Numbered from the stretch's first letter, positions 8,677 through 17,952 are shown. The stretch is DNA of 64,000 bases from Bradyrhizobium sp. CCBAU 53340 (GCF_015291645.1 NZ_CP030055.1:3472001-3536000), one strand, 5' to 3'. Notes: generated by a model from the letters alone, not told the origin. Translations and numbers: made by a program.

Positions 8677-9330
8677 TCAGGCCTCGCCGAGATCGGGCTC
8701 CGTCAATATCCCTTGCCGCAACGCTAATCGGACCAGCTCGATGTCGGAGCCGACGCCGAGCTTGTCCTTGATCAGCGAGTGCAGATTCGCCACCGTCTTC
8801 GGGCTGACGTGCAAGGTCTCGGCGATCTCCTCCGTCGTGTTCTCGGCGAGCAGCAGCCGCAGCACCTCGAACTCGCGCGGGGTGAGCACATCAGCGGCCG
8901 AGTTCTCGCCGCTGATCCGGCTCAGCGCCAGCTCGTGGTCGATGTCGGGGCTGATCGCGATCTTGCCGGCGAGCACGTCCATCACGGCGCGGACCAGCGT
9001 CTCCGGGGGACTGGTCTTGGTGACGTAGCCTCGCGCGCCGGCGCGGATCGCCTGGACGGCAAATCCCGCATTCTCGTGCATGGTGAAGACGAGGATCTTT
9101 GCGGCCTTGTCCCATTGCCTGATCCGCCTGACGGCCTCGACGCCGCCGATGCCGGGCATGCTGAGATCCATGATGACGAGGTCGGGCGCCTCGGACTTGA
9201 ACAGGCGATAGGCCTCCGCTCCGTCGCCCGCTTCGGCGATGACGCGCAGGCCCGGCTGTTTCTGCAGCACGGAGCGATAGCCCTCGCGGACCACCGAATG
9301 GTCGTCGACCAGCAGGATCGTAGCCGTCAT
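8677..9330 (-). CDS. NarL/FixJ family response regulator
   Basis: A 217-residue receiver plus LuxR-type helix-turn-helix protein. Receiver landmarks are the acidic pair DD at 9-10, phospho-acceptor Asp55 (LVIMDLSMPG), Thr83 and Lys105. The HTH (LTPREFEVLRLLL and VSPKTVANLHSLIKDKL) spans about 147-205. Its start overlaps the stop of the sensor kinase gene by 4 bases, so they are translationally coupled. Target genes are not evident here. Confidence 0.93.
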   Translation of the reverse strand: MTATILLVDDHSVVREGYRSVLQKQPGLRVIAEAGDGAEAYRLFKSEAPDLVIMDLSMPGIGGVEAVRRIRQWDKAAKILVFTMHENAGFAVQAIRAGARGYVTKTSPPETLVRAVMDVLAGKIAISPDIDHELALSRISGENSAADVLTPREFEVLRLLLAENTTEEIAETLHVSPKTVANLHSLIKDKLGVGSDIELVRLALRQGILTEPDLGEA

Positions 9331-10712
9331 GCCGCGTGCTCCAGCGCCTGTGCAGTGGCGGCCGTGAGCGGAATCACGACGCGCAGCGCGGAGCCGCCGT
9401 TGGGACTCGCCTCAAAGCTCAGCCGGCCGCGCAGGGCTGCGACCCGCTCGCGCATGCCGAGCAGGCCCATGCCCGATTTCGCGGCGGGCTCGGTCGAGCG
9501 CCCGTCATCGTCGATGGCGAGCGCGATCTCGTCGGCATGCATGGCCAGTTCGAGATTCACCTTAGTGGCGCCGGCATGCTTGGCGGCATTGGTGAGCGCT
9601 TCCTGCACGATGCGATAAAGGTTGGCGCTGATCGTCGCCGGCATGGTCTCGAACGTGCCGTCGAAACGGATCGCAAAGCGGGTCTCGCCACGGCTGCGGC
9701 CATTCCAGCCGGCAACGAGACCTTCGAGACTGGCAACGAGTCCGAGCTCCTCGACATCGGGCGGACGAAGGCGGAACAGCGCGCCGCGCAGCGTCTCCAT
9801 CATCCCTGACGCGGTTCGCGCGATGCCGTCGCATTCGCCAAGCAAGGACGGGCATTCCTGTGCGGCAGTCTGGCGGGCGGAGGAGGCGAGCGCGCGGATC
9901 GCGGCCAGCGATTGGCCGAATTCGTCGTGCAGCTCGCGGGCGAGATGGCGGCGCTCCTCATCCTGGAGCGCGATCAGTTTCCGGGTCAGCTCGGCGCGCT
10001 CGGCCAGCGCGGTGTCGAGGCTCTCGGCGAGATGGTTGAAGACGTCGCGAACTGCGGAGAGCTCGGCAAGGTCGAATGGCGGCAGCCGCGCGCTGAGGTC
10101 GCCAGCGGCGACGCGCTCGAGGCCGCCGCGGATCATACGCGTCGGGCGCAGCGCGCGCGCCAGCGCGGCGTAGACCAGGACGCACAACAGCGGCAGCGCG
10201 ATTGCAAGCGCGAGCATCAGGCGGCCGGCCTCGTGCCAGGCCTCCGCCGTCTGCACGGCCGGGTCGACCGAGACCACGACCTCGCCGAGTTTCGTGCCGC
10301 GCACGATCACGGGCCGTGCCGCCTCGCGACCAGGGTCGAACAGGCTGTGATAGAACGCCGCGAAGATCTGCGGCGGCGGGTCCTCCGTGACAGGCGCGCC
10401 GCTACAGAAGCGCTGAAGCATCTCGCCGCCGGTGCCGCGGAAGGCGAGGCACAAGCCGGGCGTCATGACATAGGCTGAAACGGGATCGAGGTTGGGAAAG
10501 TCCGAGCGCGGGCTTGCCGTCCACTGCACCTTGCCCTGTTGCAGCTCCAGCGTTTTCGCCACGATGGCCGCGATGCCATCGATCCGCGCGTGGGCGGCAC
10601 GATCGGCCGTGATCAGGAAATAGGCTGATATCGCGGCGAAGCAGGCGGCCGATATGGCGGCCACGCGCAAGGTCAGGCGGACCTTGAGATCGGATCTCGG
10701 GCGGTTCCACAT
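9327..10712 (-). CDS. Two-component sensor histidine kinase, HisKA_3 (NarX/DegS type) with HAMP
   Basis: A 461-residue membrane kinase. Transmembrane segments are at about 14-36 and 163-184, with a periplasmic sensor loop of about 125 residues between them that contains two cysteines (88 and 103). A HAMP linker (about 185-235) follows, then the HisKA_3 box ARELHDEFGQSLA with phospho-acceptor His262, and an ATPase domain (NLYRIVQEALTNAAKHA, GMGLLGMRERV). It pairs with the overlapping NarL-type regulator. The signal is unknown. Confidence 0.92.
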   Translation of the reverse strand: MWNRPRSDLKVRLTLRVAAISAACFAAISAYFLITADRAAHARIDGIAAIVAKTLELQQGKVQWTASPRSDFPNLDPVSAYVMTPGLCLAFRGTGGEMLQRFCSGAPVTEDPPPQIFAAFYHSLFDPGREAARPVIVRGTKLGEVVVSVDPAVQTAEAWHEAGRLMLALAIALPLLCVLVYAALARALRPTRMIRGGLERVAAGDLSARLPPFDLAELSAVRDVFNHLAESLDTALAERAELTRKLIALQDEERRHLARELHDEFGQSLAAIRALASSARQTAAQECPSLLGECDGIARTASGMMETLRGALFRLRPPDVEELGLVASLEGLVAGWNGRSRGETRFAIRFDGTFETMPATISANLYRIVQEALTNAAKHAGATKVNLELAMHADEIALAIDDDGRSTEPAAKSGMGLLGMRERVAALRGRLSFEASPNGGSALRVVIPLTAATAQALEHAA

Positions 10713-10880
10713 CGGCGGGCACCTGGCGCGAACGGAATTGTCGCCTCCGCATTAAAGGGCAGAACGGTGCCTGCGCAAAGCGGCACGCTTGCCGCAGTGC
10801 AACGTCGTGAAATTTTCCCGGCGCCGGTCGGGATGTCTACGGCTGCAATGCCGCGCTGACGCTGCCTTGGCCTGCCTGCC

Positions 10881-11912
10881 TCAGAACGTCAGCTGCACCT
10901 TCATCGACTGCGAGCGGTCGCTGGCGAGCTCGAACGCGGCCACCGCGTTCTCGAACGGCATCGTCGCCGTGATCAGCGGCTTGACGTCGATCAGGCCTTC
11001 GCCCATCAGCCGTACCGCCAGCTCGAACTCGGGATCGAAGCGGAAGGTGCCGCGGAGCTGCAATTCCTTGGCGACGATGGAATTGATCGGCAGTGTCATC
11101 TCGCCGCCGAGGCCGAGTTGCACCAGCGTCGCGCCGGGACGGAGCACGTCGAGCGCGGTGCGCAGCGCGGCCTGATTGCCGGAGGCTTCGAACAGCGTAT
11201 CGAACACACCCTTGCCGGCGCGCCACGGATCGAGCGCGGTGGCATTGGTCGCAACATTGATGGCATGCGTGGCGCCGAGCTTTTTGGCCACCGCGAGCGG
11301 CGCCTCGGCAACGTCGGTCACCACGATCTCGGAGGCCCCGCCGAAGCGTGAGACCAGAATCATCAGAGCGCCGATCGGACCGCACCCGGTGATCAGCACG
11401 CGCTTGCCGAGCAGGGGGCCGGCCTGCTTGCCGGCATGCAGGCAGACCGCGAGCGGTTCGGCGACCGCGGCTTCCGCCAGCGAGAGCTTGTCGGAGATCG
11501 GCACCGCCTGCGTTGCATCGACCGTGATGAACTCGCGAAAGCCGCCCTGCACATGGGGAAAGCGCATCGCGCTGCCGAGAAAGCGCATGTCGAGGCACTG
11601 GTTGCGCATCCCCTCCTGGCAATGCAGGCACTGCCCACACGGCTTGCTCGGATTGACCGCGACGCGCGTGCCGGCCTTGACGGCGGTGACGCCGTCACCA
11701 ACCGCTGCCACCACGCCGGCGATCTCATGTCCCAGCGCCATCGGCTGCTGGATACGCACCACGCCAAAGCCGCCGTGATGGTAGTAGTGCAGGTCCGAGC
11801 CGCAGATGCCGCCATTGGCGATCTTGACGCGGACCTCGCCCGGGCCGGGCTCCGGATCAGGATAATTGTCGATCCGCAGATCCTTCGGGGCGTGAATGAC
11901 GACGGCGCGCAT
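10881..11912 (-). CDS. idnD: Zinc-dependent L-idonate 5-dehydrogenase-like medium-chain dehydrogenase
   Basis: A 343-residue MDR enzyme. Catalytic zinc ligands appear as Cys37 (GGICGSDLHYYHHGG) and the GHE motif (ALGHEIAG). Four structural-zinc cysteines lie in CGQCLHCQEGMRNQC. The NAD(P) site is GCGPIGA. The HYYHHGG signature is typical of L-idonate 5-dehydrogenase, which interconverts idonate and 5-ketogluconate. It is the last gene of a three-gene leftward operon, 24 bases after an IdnO-like SDR gene. The symbol is by similarity; another aldonate is possible. Confidence 0.82.
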   Translation of the reverse strand: MRAVVIHAPKDLRIDNYPDPEPGPGEVRVKIANGGICGSDLHYYHHGGFGVVRIQQPMALGHEIAGVVAAVGDGVTAVKAGTRVAVNPSKPCGQCLHCQEGMRNQCLDMRFLGSAMRFPHVQGGFREFITVDATQAVPISDKLSLAEAAVAEPLAVCLHAGKQAGPLLGKRVLITGCGPIGALMILVSRFGGASEIVVTDVAEAPLAVAKKLGATHAINVATNATALDPWRAGKGVFDTLFEASGNQAALRTALDVLRPGATLVQLGLGGEMTLPINSIVAKELQLRGTFRFDPEFELAVRLMGEGLIDVKPLITATMPFENAVAAFELASDRSQSMKVQLTF

Positions 11913-11936
11913 GGTCTCGTTCCCTGATGTTCGCGA

Positions 11937-12704
11937 TTACATCGCGGCGATCATGCCGCCATCGACATAGATGATCTGGCCGTTGACGTAAGTGGAGGCA
12001 TCCGAGGCGAGGAAGATCGCCGCGCCGACCAGCTCGTCCGGCTTGCCCCAGCGCTTGGAGGGGATGCGGCCCATCAGCCAATTGTTGAAGTCGGCGTTGC
12101 TCATCAGCGCCTCGTTCATGTCGGTCAGCATGTAGCCGGGGCCGATCGCATTGGCCTGGATGCCGTGCTGGGCCCATTCCACCGCCATCGAGCGGGTCAG
12201 GTTCTTGATGCCGCCCTTGGCCGCGGTGTAGGGCGCGATGGTGGGCCGCGCCAGCTCGCTGCCGAGCGAGCCGATATTGATGATCTTGCCGCGCTTGCGC
12301 GGGATCATGCGCTTGCCGGCTTCGCGGCCGATCACGAAGGCGCTGGTGAGATCGGTCTCGATCACCTTGCGCCACTCGTCGGTGGTGAACTCGACCAGCG
12401 GCTTGCGGTGCTGGATACCGGCATTGTTGACGAGGATGTCGACGGCGATGTTCTTCTTGTCGAAGTCGTTGAAGGCGGCGACGATGGCGGGCTCGTCGGT
12501 GACGTTGAACGCGGCACCTTCAGCCTGGTGACCGGCGGCGCGGAATTCGGCGACGGCCTGCTCGACGCGCTTGGGGTCGACGCCGTTGATGATGATCCTG
12601 GCGCCGGCCTTGGCCATGCCTTCGGCGATGGCGCGGCCAAGTCCGCGCGAGGAGCCGGTCACGAGTGCGGTGCGGCCGGAAAGGTCGAACAGGGCAGTGC
12701 TCAT
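11937..12704 (-). CDS. SDR family oxidoreductase, gluconate 5-dehydrogenase (IdnO)-like
   Basis: A classical short-chain dehydrogenase, 255 residues. The cofactor motif is TGSSRGLG (about 17-24), NNAG follows at about 90, and the Ser-Tyr-Lys set lies in NIGSLGSELARPTIAPYTAAK. The C-terminal IIYVDGGM closes the fold. It most resembles gluconate 5-dehydrogenases, which reduce 5-ketogluconate to gluconate. Together with the neighbouring idonate-type dehydrogenase it would turn a sugar acid into gluconate or a stereoisomer. It starts 12 bases after the dehydratase gene. Confidence 0.85.
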   Translation of the reverse strand: MSTALFDLSGRTALVTGSSRGLGRAIAEGMAKAGARIIINGVDPKRVEQAVAEFRAAGHQAEGAAFNVTDEPAIVAAFNDFDKKNIAVDILVNNAGIQHRKPLVEFTTDEWRKVIETDLTSAFVIGREAGKRMIPRKRGKIINIGSLGSELARPTIAPYTAAKGGIKNLTRSMAVEWAQHGIQANAIGPGYMLTDMNEALMSNADFNNWLMGRIPSKRWGKPDELVGAAIFLASDASTYVNGQIIYVDGGMIAAM

Positions 12705-12716
12705 CTCAAATAATCC

Positions 12717-13922
12717 TCAGACGTTGGAGCGGCGCACGATCAGATCGGAGCGCTCGAAGACGGCGGGCAGAAGGTCGACGCCGAGGCCGGGGCCTTCCAT
12801 CGGGAAGACGTAGCCGTCCTTGATCACGGGCATCGTGGTGACGAGCTCATTGTACCAGCCCTTGTAGAAGGCGCGCACGGATTCCTGGATCAGCGTGTTG
12901 GGCTGGCTGAACGACATGTGGATGGCGGCGATGAAGCCGATCGGGCCGATGCAATCATGCGGTGCGAAGGGGCGGTGATAGGTCTCGGCCATGGCCGCGA
13001 TCTTGCGGCCCTCGGTGAGGCCGCCGGTCCAGCACAGGTCGGCCATCACCACGTGCATGGCGTCGCGATCGAGCATGTCCTTGTAGGGGAAGCGTGAGCC
13101 CAGCGTCTCGCTGGCGCAGACCCAGACGTCGGTCGAGCGGGCATATTCGGCCAGCGCCTGCGGCGAGTTCATGCGGATCGGGTCTTCGTACCAGGTCGGC
13201 TTGTACGGCTTGATCGCCCGCGCGATCTGCTTTGCGGTCGGCAGGTTCCACAGCGAATGGAGCTCGACCATGATCTCCATCTTGTCGCCGACGGCTTTGC
13301 GGATCTTCTCGAACGGCTCGAGTGCCTGCTTCATCTGCGCGGCGGTGATGTAGAGGCCCTTGTTCTCCTGCGCCGCGGGATCGAACGGCCAGATCTTCAT
13401 CGCGGAGATGCCGCTTTCCAAAAGGCTTTCGGCCAACGCATCGGCGCGGTTCATGAAGCCGTCGAGGTCTTCGTAGGGGCCTTTGGACGCTCCGAGATTC
13501 CAGTTCGAGACCGGGCTGATATTGGTGGAGCGGACATATTGCGTGCCGGCGCAGGTGTTGTAGATGCGCTGCTTGTCGCGGCAGAGGCCGCCGAGCATCT
13601 GATGGACCGGCTGATTGCAGACCTTGCCGAACAGGTCCCACAGCGCGATGTCGATCGCGGAGGCTGCACGGTATTCGACGCCGGTCGAGGACTGCGCCAT
13701 CGGCAGGTTCAGCATGTCGCGATGGATCGCTTCGATGTGCAGGGGATTGCGGCCGAGCAGGCGGCCGGCAAAGGTGTCATGGATCTGCGCTTCGACGGCG
13801 CCGGCGCCGTAGAAGGTCTCGCCGAGACCGATCACGCCGCTATCAGTGTGAACGCGCACCCAGATGACGTTGGAGAATTCCTCGGTGCGCAGCGTCTCGA
13901 TCGACGTGATCTTCACGGCCAT
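12717..13922 (-). CDS. Mandelate racemase/muconate lactonizing enzyme family protein, probable sugar-acid dehydratase
   Basis: Enolase-superfamily enzyme of 401 residues from the ATG at 13922, which has GGGAGGA directly upstream; an in-frame ATG at 13970 lacks this. The N-terminal capping domain opens with ITSIETLRTEEF. In the barrel, Lys in SAMKIWPFD, acidic residues in MVELHSLWN and YEDPIR, Glu in ASETLGS and the PHDCIGP histidine fit the superfamily's metal and base positions. It is first in the operon ahead of SDR and idonate-type dehydrogenase genes, so dehydration of an aldonic acid is the likely reaction. Substrate stereochemistry is not readable. Confidence 0.85.
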   Translation of the reverse strand: MAVKITSIETLRTEEFSNVIWVRVHTDSGVIGLGETFYGAGAVEAQIHDTFAGRLLGRNPLHIEAIHRDMLNLPMAQSSTGVEYRAASAIDIALWDLFGKVCNQPVHQMLGGLCRDKQRIYNTCAGTQYVRSTNISPVSNWNLGASKGPYEDLDGFMNRADALAESLLESGISAMKIWPFDPAAQENKGLYITAAQMKQALEPFEKIRKAVGDKMEIMVELHSLWNLPTAKQIARAIKPYKPTWYEDPIRMNSPQALAEYARSTDVWVCASETLGSRFPYKDMLDRDAMHVVMADLCWTGGLTEGRKIAAMAETYHRPFAPHDCIGPIGFIAAIHMSFSQPNTLIQESVRAFYKGWYNELVTTMPVIKDGYVFPMEGPGLGVDLLPAVFERSDLIVRRSNV

Positions 13923-14009
13923 TGTCCTCCCATCATAGGCGCGTCGCGCCGACGTGTTTTCATTTCGCACTGCAGCATGCTGCGGAGTCGAGGGAAGTTT
14001 TACGCCTGC

Positions 14010-14025
14010 TTGTAATATATCACAA
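14010..14025. promoter_or_regulatory. 16-bp palindrome, probable GntR operator between divergent sugar-acid genes
   Basis: TTGTAATATATCACAA matches its own reverse complement at 14 of 16 positions and has the TTGT...ACAA ends common for FadR/FCD-type GntR operators. It lies 84 bases before the GntR gene and 87 bases before the dehydratase start, almost exactly midway. It would let one protein control both directions. Confidence 0.6.
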
Positions 14026-14093
14026 CATGTTTTAAGGGTGCCACAAATAAGGCGCGGCCCTGCGAGCGACAGCGAGGCCGGCGGGAGGCAAAC

Positions 14094-14861
14094 ATGGCAC
14101 GGCGCAAGCGCGCGCTCGAGGTGGTGAGATCAGAGGACGGCGGCGAGGGCAGGCCCTCGCGGCGCAACCGCCTCAACTTCTTCGAGCTGGCCTATCAGAA
14201 GATCGAGGAGCTCCTCGTCCATTGCGAGCTCAAGCCCGGCCAGTTCATGACGATGCTGGAATTGCAGCAGATCACGGGCTTCGGGCGCACGCCGGTGCAC
14301 CACGCCGTCAATCGTCTGTCCGCCGATACGCTCATCATCATCCGTCCGCGCCACGGCCTGCACATCGCGCCGATCGATCTGGCACGCGAGCGCATGCTGC
14401 TCGGCTTGCGCCGCGACATGGAGCGTTTTGTCATTCGCCTGGCGGCCGACCGCGCCAGCCTTTCCCATCGCAATCAGGCGCTGCACATCGAGCGACTGCT
14501 GCGCGAACGTCGCGCCAGCCTGAGCCTCGACGAATTCAACAGCCTCGACCGCCGCATCGACGCGCTGGTGCTGGAGGCCGCCGGCGAGCCGTTCCTGGTG
14601 CACACGCTACGGCCGCTGCACACGCTGTACCGCCGCATCGGCTACATCCACCACCGCTTCATGCCGGGGCAGGCCGATCTGTCGGGAACGATCGATCATC
14701 ACCTCGACATCCTCAGTGCCGTTGCGAACCGCCGCGTCGAGGACGCGGTGAAGGCCAGCGATGCCCTGATCGACTACATGGGCGAGATATTCACAGGCAT
14801 GGAGGCGGGGATCGATCCGCGCCTGCTCGATTGCAGCATCGAGCCGCTGCTCGGTGCTTAA
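14094..14861 (+). CDS. GntR family transcriptional regulator, FCD (FadR) subfamily
   Basis: A 255-residue regulator. The winged HTH at about 30-100 includes AYQKIEELLVHCELKPG, then LQQITGFGRTPVHHAVNRL. The all-helical FCD effector domain follows, with histidines likely to bind a metal (about 185-210). A strong GGGAGG site precedes the ATG. It is divergent from the dehydratase operon and directly upstream of the MFS gene. It probably represses both until a sugar acid binds (inference). Confidence 0.9.
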   Translation: MARRKRALEVVRSEDGGEGRPSRRNRLNFFELAYQKIEELLVHCELKPGQFMTMLELQQITGFGRTPVHHAVNRLSADTLIIIRPRHGLHIAPIDLARERMLLGLRRDMERFVIRLAADRASLSHRNQALHIERLLRERRASLSLDEFNSLDRRIDALVLEAAGEPFLVHTLRPLHTLYRRIGYIHHRFMPGQADLSGTIDHHLDILSAVANRRVEDAVKASDALIDYMGEIFTGMEAGIDPRLLDCSIEPLLGA

Positions 14862-14903
14862 GAAGTGCTTGGCGCATAGAGAATTTTGAAGAGAGGACCA
14901 AAC

Positions 14904-16268
14904 ATGTCAACGATGGCCGTGCCACAACCGACCGCAAGCGAAGCCGCGGTCCGCTACCTCATCACCAACTACAGTCCCAAGGGCAACAAGGTCGGCTGGC
15001 TGATGATGGCCTCGATTCTGGTCGAGGCGTGGGACCTCTATTCGATCGCCTTCGTGCTGATCTTCATCAAGGAGCAGTACAATCCCGATCCGCTGATGCT
15101 GGGCCTTGCCGCGGCGGGCACGCAGGGCGGCGCACTGATCGGCGCGATACTCGGCGGCTGGCTGTCCGACAAGATCGGCCGCCGTGTGATGTTCCTGCTC
15201 ACGATGGTAATGTTCATCGTGCTGGCGCTGGCGCAGGCCTTCGTGCCCAGCGTCGGCTGGCTTGTCGTGATCCGCTTCCTGCTCGGCGTTCCGCTCGGCT
15301 CGGACATCTCGACCGGCTATACCTACATCATGGAATCCATGGCCAAGGGTGAGCGCGAGGTCATGGGCAACCGCTGGCAGTTCATGTTCGCGGTTGGCGA
15401 GGTGCTGACCATCGGCGTCATCGTGATCTTCCTGCTGCTCGACATCCATCACGAGACGCTGTGGCGCGTGACGCTCGGCCTCGGGGCGTTGCCGGCGCTG
15501 ATCATCCTGGTGATGCGCCACGACGTGCCGGAGACGGCGGTGTGGCTGGTGCAGAAGGGACGCTACCGCGAGGCCAAGCAGGTCGCGCGCGAGATGTTCA
15601 ACGACAATCTCGACATGCTGCCGGACCAGGACGTGGTGGTGCCGAAGGTCAGCACCCGCGCGTTCCTTGCCGACCTCAAGAAGGATCCGATCCGCTGGCG
15701 CGCCACACTCTACGGCTGGATCGCCTGTTTCATGCAAGCAAGCGAGTTCTCGACCTTCGCGTTCTACCTGCCGGTACTGTTCGCGATGGTCGGCGTCTCG
15801 TCGATTCTCGGCAACAATCTGGTGACGATGGCGCTGTTTGCCTTCGCCGGGCTGTCGGGCTGGGTCGGGCCCCTGCTGACGCCGAAGATCGGCCATCGCG
15901 GCATCTCGATCGCGGGCTTCTCCATCGTGCTGGTGTCGCTGCTGGTCGCGGCCTTCGCGCTCTATACCGACAACAAGATGCTGCTGCCGTTCGCGGCCGC
16001 CGCCATGCTCTGGGGCCATTACTGGGATGCCTCGAACTGCATGACGATCCCGACCATGGTCGCCAGGCCGCAATACCGCGGCACCGCCAGCGGCTTCGCC
16101 TATATGTTCGTGAAGCTGCCGTCGTTCCTGGCGATCTTCCTGTTCCCGTCACTGTTCGCCGCGATCGGGCAGGCCAACGCCACCCTGTTCGTCGCGATCT
16201 TCCCGCTGATCGGATTGTTAGCTGCAATCTTCATCCTGCCGGAAGTCTACGGCTACGAGAACGACTGA
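14904..16268 (+). CDS. MFS transporter, probable sugar-acid or organic-acid permease
   Basis: A 12-segment major-facilitator carrier of 454 residues. The ATG at 14904 follows AGAGAGGA at the right distance; an in-frame TTG at 14886 overlaps that site and is rejected. The loop 2-3 signature is GGWLSDKIGRRVMF, and after segment 4 comes RFLLGVPLGSDISTGYTYI, as in the sialate/aromatic-acid symporter group. It lies 42 bases after the GntR gene. It should import the substrate of the divergent dehydratase operon. Confidence 0.88.
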   Translation: MSTMAVPQPTASEAAVRYLITNYSPKGNKVGWLMMASILVEAWDLYSIAFVLIFIKEQYNPDPLMLGLAAAGTQGGALIGAILGGWLSDKIGRRVMFLLTMVMFIVLALAQAFVPSVGWLVVIRFLLGVPLGSDISTGYTYIMESMAKGEREVMGNRWQFMFAVGEVLTIGVIVIFLLLDIHHETLWRVTLGLGALPALIILVMRHDVPETAVWLVQKGRYREAKQVAREMFNDNLDMLPDQDVVVPKVSTRAFLADLKKDPIRWRATLYGWIACFMQASEFSTFAFYLPVLFAMVGVSSILGNNLVTMALFAFAGLSGWVGPLLTPKIGHRGISIAGFSIVLVSLLVAAFALYTDNKMLLPFAAAAMLWGHYWDASNCMTIPTMVARPQYRGTASGFAYMFVKLPSFLAIFLFPSLFAAIGQANATLFVAIFPLIGLLAAIFILPEVYGYEND

Positions 16269-16279
16269 CGACAAGCTAT

Positions 16280-16310
16280 CCGGTCGCGGCCTCATGGCCG
16301 CGATCGGTTT
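16280..16310 (+). terminator. Rho-independent terminator after the MFS gene
   Basis: Arms 16280-16291 and 16296-16307 form a 12-bp stem with one G-T pair and a TCAT loop, followed by TTT. It lies 12 bases after the MFS stop codon and just before the convergent small membrane gene. Confidence 0.7.
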
Positions 16311-16319
16311 GCTCCGGGT

Positions 16320-16544
16320 CTACGGGCTCAGGAAAACGGGATCAATGCCGGTTGCGGTGTGGCCGAGCAGGCCGAGGGCCTGAAGCTGGGCGCTGTGCAG
16401 GTCGATCTGCACCACGGCGAACAGGACCAGCAGCACCACGGTGCTGAAGAGCAGCATCGGGTGGGATGTTTCGCCCGACGCTGAAAAGCCGTGAAGCGAG
16501 CGCAGGGAAAAGCTCTGCGGCAGTGCCTTTGATTGAATCTGCAT
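16320..16544 (-). CDS. Small single-pass membrane protein, 74 residues
   Basis: The ATG at 16544 has AAGGAG 7 bases upstream, a near-ideal ribosome site. A polar N-terminal 29 residues rich in Ser are followed by one hydrophobic segment (MLLFSTVVLLVLFAVVQ, about 30-46) and a short tail ending FLSP. I do not recognise the family. It lies 95 bases downstream of the ArsB-like gene on the same strand and may be co-transcribed. Function unknown. Confidence 0.65.
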   Translation of the reverse strand: MQIQSKALPQSFSLRSLHGFSASGETSHPMLLFSTVVLLVLFAVVQIDLHSAQLQALGLLGHTATGIDPVFLSP

Positions 16545-16639
16545 GACGAATCTCCTTGCCGCGCCCCATGAGGCTGCGCGACAAGGTACAGTATAGGTTC
16601 TGCTATGCGCGGCACATTGATGCGCCGCAAATTGCGCAA

Positions 16640-17899
16640 TTAATGGATCGCCGCCGCGAGCGCTGCGATGAGGGCTGGCGGCGTCACCAGCATGCCGAGC
16701 TTGAGAAACGGCCATGCGCCGACCTCGATCTTCTCCCGCCGCAGCGCGACCAGCCACAGGATCGTGGCGAGCGATCCCGTGACCGACAGATTGGGCCCGA
16801 GATCGACACCGATCAGGATGGCGCTGACGACGGAAGCCGGCAGATGATCGCCGGCCGCGACCGAACCTGCGACCAGGCCGACCGGAAGGTTGTTGGCGAT
16901 GTTGTCGGCGACGGCCGTTGCGACGCCGACACTCCACGCCGCTTTGGGCACCGATTGCGCCACCGCCTGATGCAGCAGCGCGCTGAGCTGGCCGATCACG
17001 CCGGTGTTGATCAGCGCTTCGACCATCACGAAGAGGCCGCCGACCAGCGGCAGTACGCTCCAGGATACGCCCTTCAGCACGGGCAATGGCGATTGCCGGC
17101 TGATCAGCAGCACGATCGCGGCTGTCACCACGCCGCAGATGAAGGTCGGCAGGCCCAGCTGCTTGTCCAGCGCCGAGGCCGTCACCAGCACGATGCCGAT
17201 GGCGACGATGCCGACGGCGGTCAGCTTGCCGCCGCGGCCAAGCCTTGGATGCGGTACGCGGCTTGCGATCGTCTCGTCCTTCAAAGCGCGATGCTGGGTC
17301 AGGCGCAGCACGACGTAGGTCAGCAGGATCGCGGCCGCCGAGGGCAGGGCGAACAGGCGCAGCCAATCCGTGAGCTGCGGCATGCGCGCGCCGAACACGA
17401 CGAGATTGGCGGGGTTGGAGATCGGCAGCACGAAGCTCGCGGCATTTGCGATGAAGGCGCACACGAAGAGATAGGGCAGCGGCTTGGCGCCGGCGGCGCG
17501 CGTCGCGGCGTAGACGGCCGGCGTCAGCACGATCGCGGTGGCATCGTTGGAGAGCAGCACGGTCACGACCGTGCCGACAATGTAGATCAGCAGGAACAGC
17601 CGCTGCGGCGAGCCGGCGGCGTATTCGACCGCAAGCGCCGCCAGATAGTCGAACAGGCCTTCGAGCCGGGCCAGCTCGGCGATCAGCATCATGCCGATCA
17701 GGAAGAGATAGACATCGAGGCCTTTCTCGATGCCCACAACCGCATCCCGCCAGGGCAGGAGGCCGAGCAGCACCAGCGCGCCGGCGCCGAGAACGGCCCA
17801 GATTGCCTCGGGCAGGCGAAAGGGGCGGATGATGACGCAAGCGGTGGCAGCGACGATGATGCTCCAGGCCCAGATGGCGTCAGACGGCACAGTCGGCAA
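16640..17899 (-). CDS. ArsB/SLC13-type ion transporter (putative arsenite efflux or anion carrier)
   Basis: A 419-residue polytopic protein of the ion-transporter superfamily. Two inverted half-repeats are visible: SNDATAIVLTP with ISNPANLVVFGA in the first half, and ADNIANNLPVGL with GVDLGPNLSVTGSLATILW in the second. The latter is the ArsB signature. It would export arsenite or carry another anion across the inner membrane. No arsR, arsC or arsH lies nearby, so arsenic specificity is unproven. Confidence 0.85.
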   Translation of the reverse strand: MPTVPSDAIWAWSIIVAATACVIIRPFRLPEAIWAVLGAGALVLLGLLPWRDAVVGIEKGLDVYLFLIGMMLIAELARLEGLFDYLAALAVEYAAGSPQRLFLLIYIVGTVVTVLLSNDATAIVLTPAVYAATRAAGAKPLPYLFVCAFIANAASFVLPISNPANLVVFGARMPQLTDWLRLFALPSAAAILLTYVVLRLTQHRALKDETIASRVPHPRLGRGGKLTAVGIVAIGIVLVTASALDKQLGLPTFICGVVTAAIVLLISRQSPLPVLKGVSWSVLPLVGGLFVMVEALINTGVIGQLSALLHQAVAQSVPKAAWSVGVATAVADNIANNLPVGLVAGSVAAGDHLPASVVSAILIGVDLGPNLSVTGSLATILWLVALRREKIEVGAWPFLKLGMLVTPPALIAALAAAIH

Positions 17900-17952
17900 G
17901 TGGCTTTCTCCGTTCGCCCCTGACTATCGCGTCGTGGATCGAACCGCCAGCC

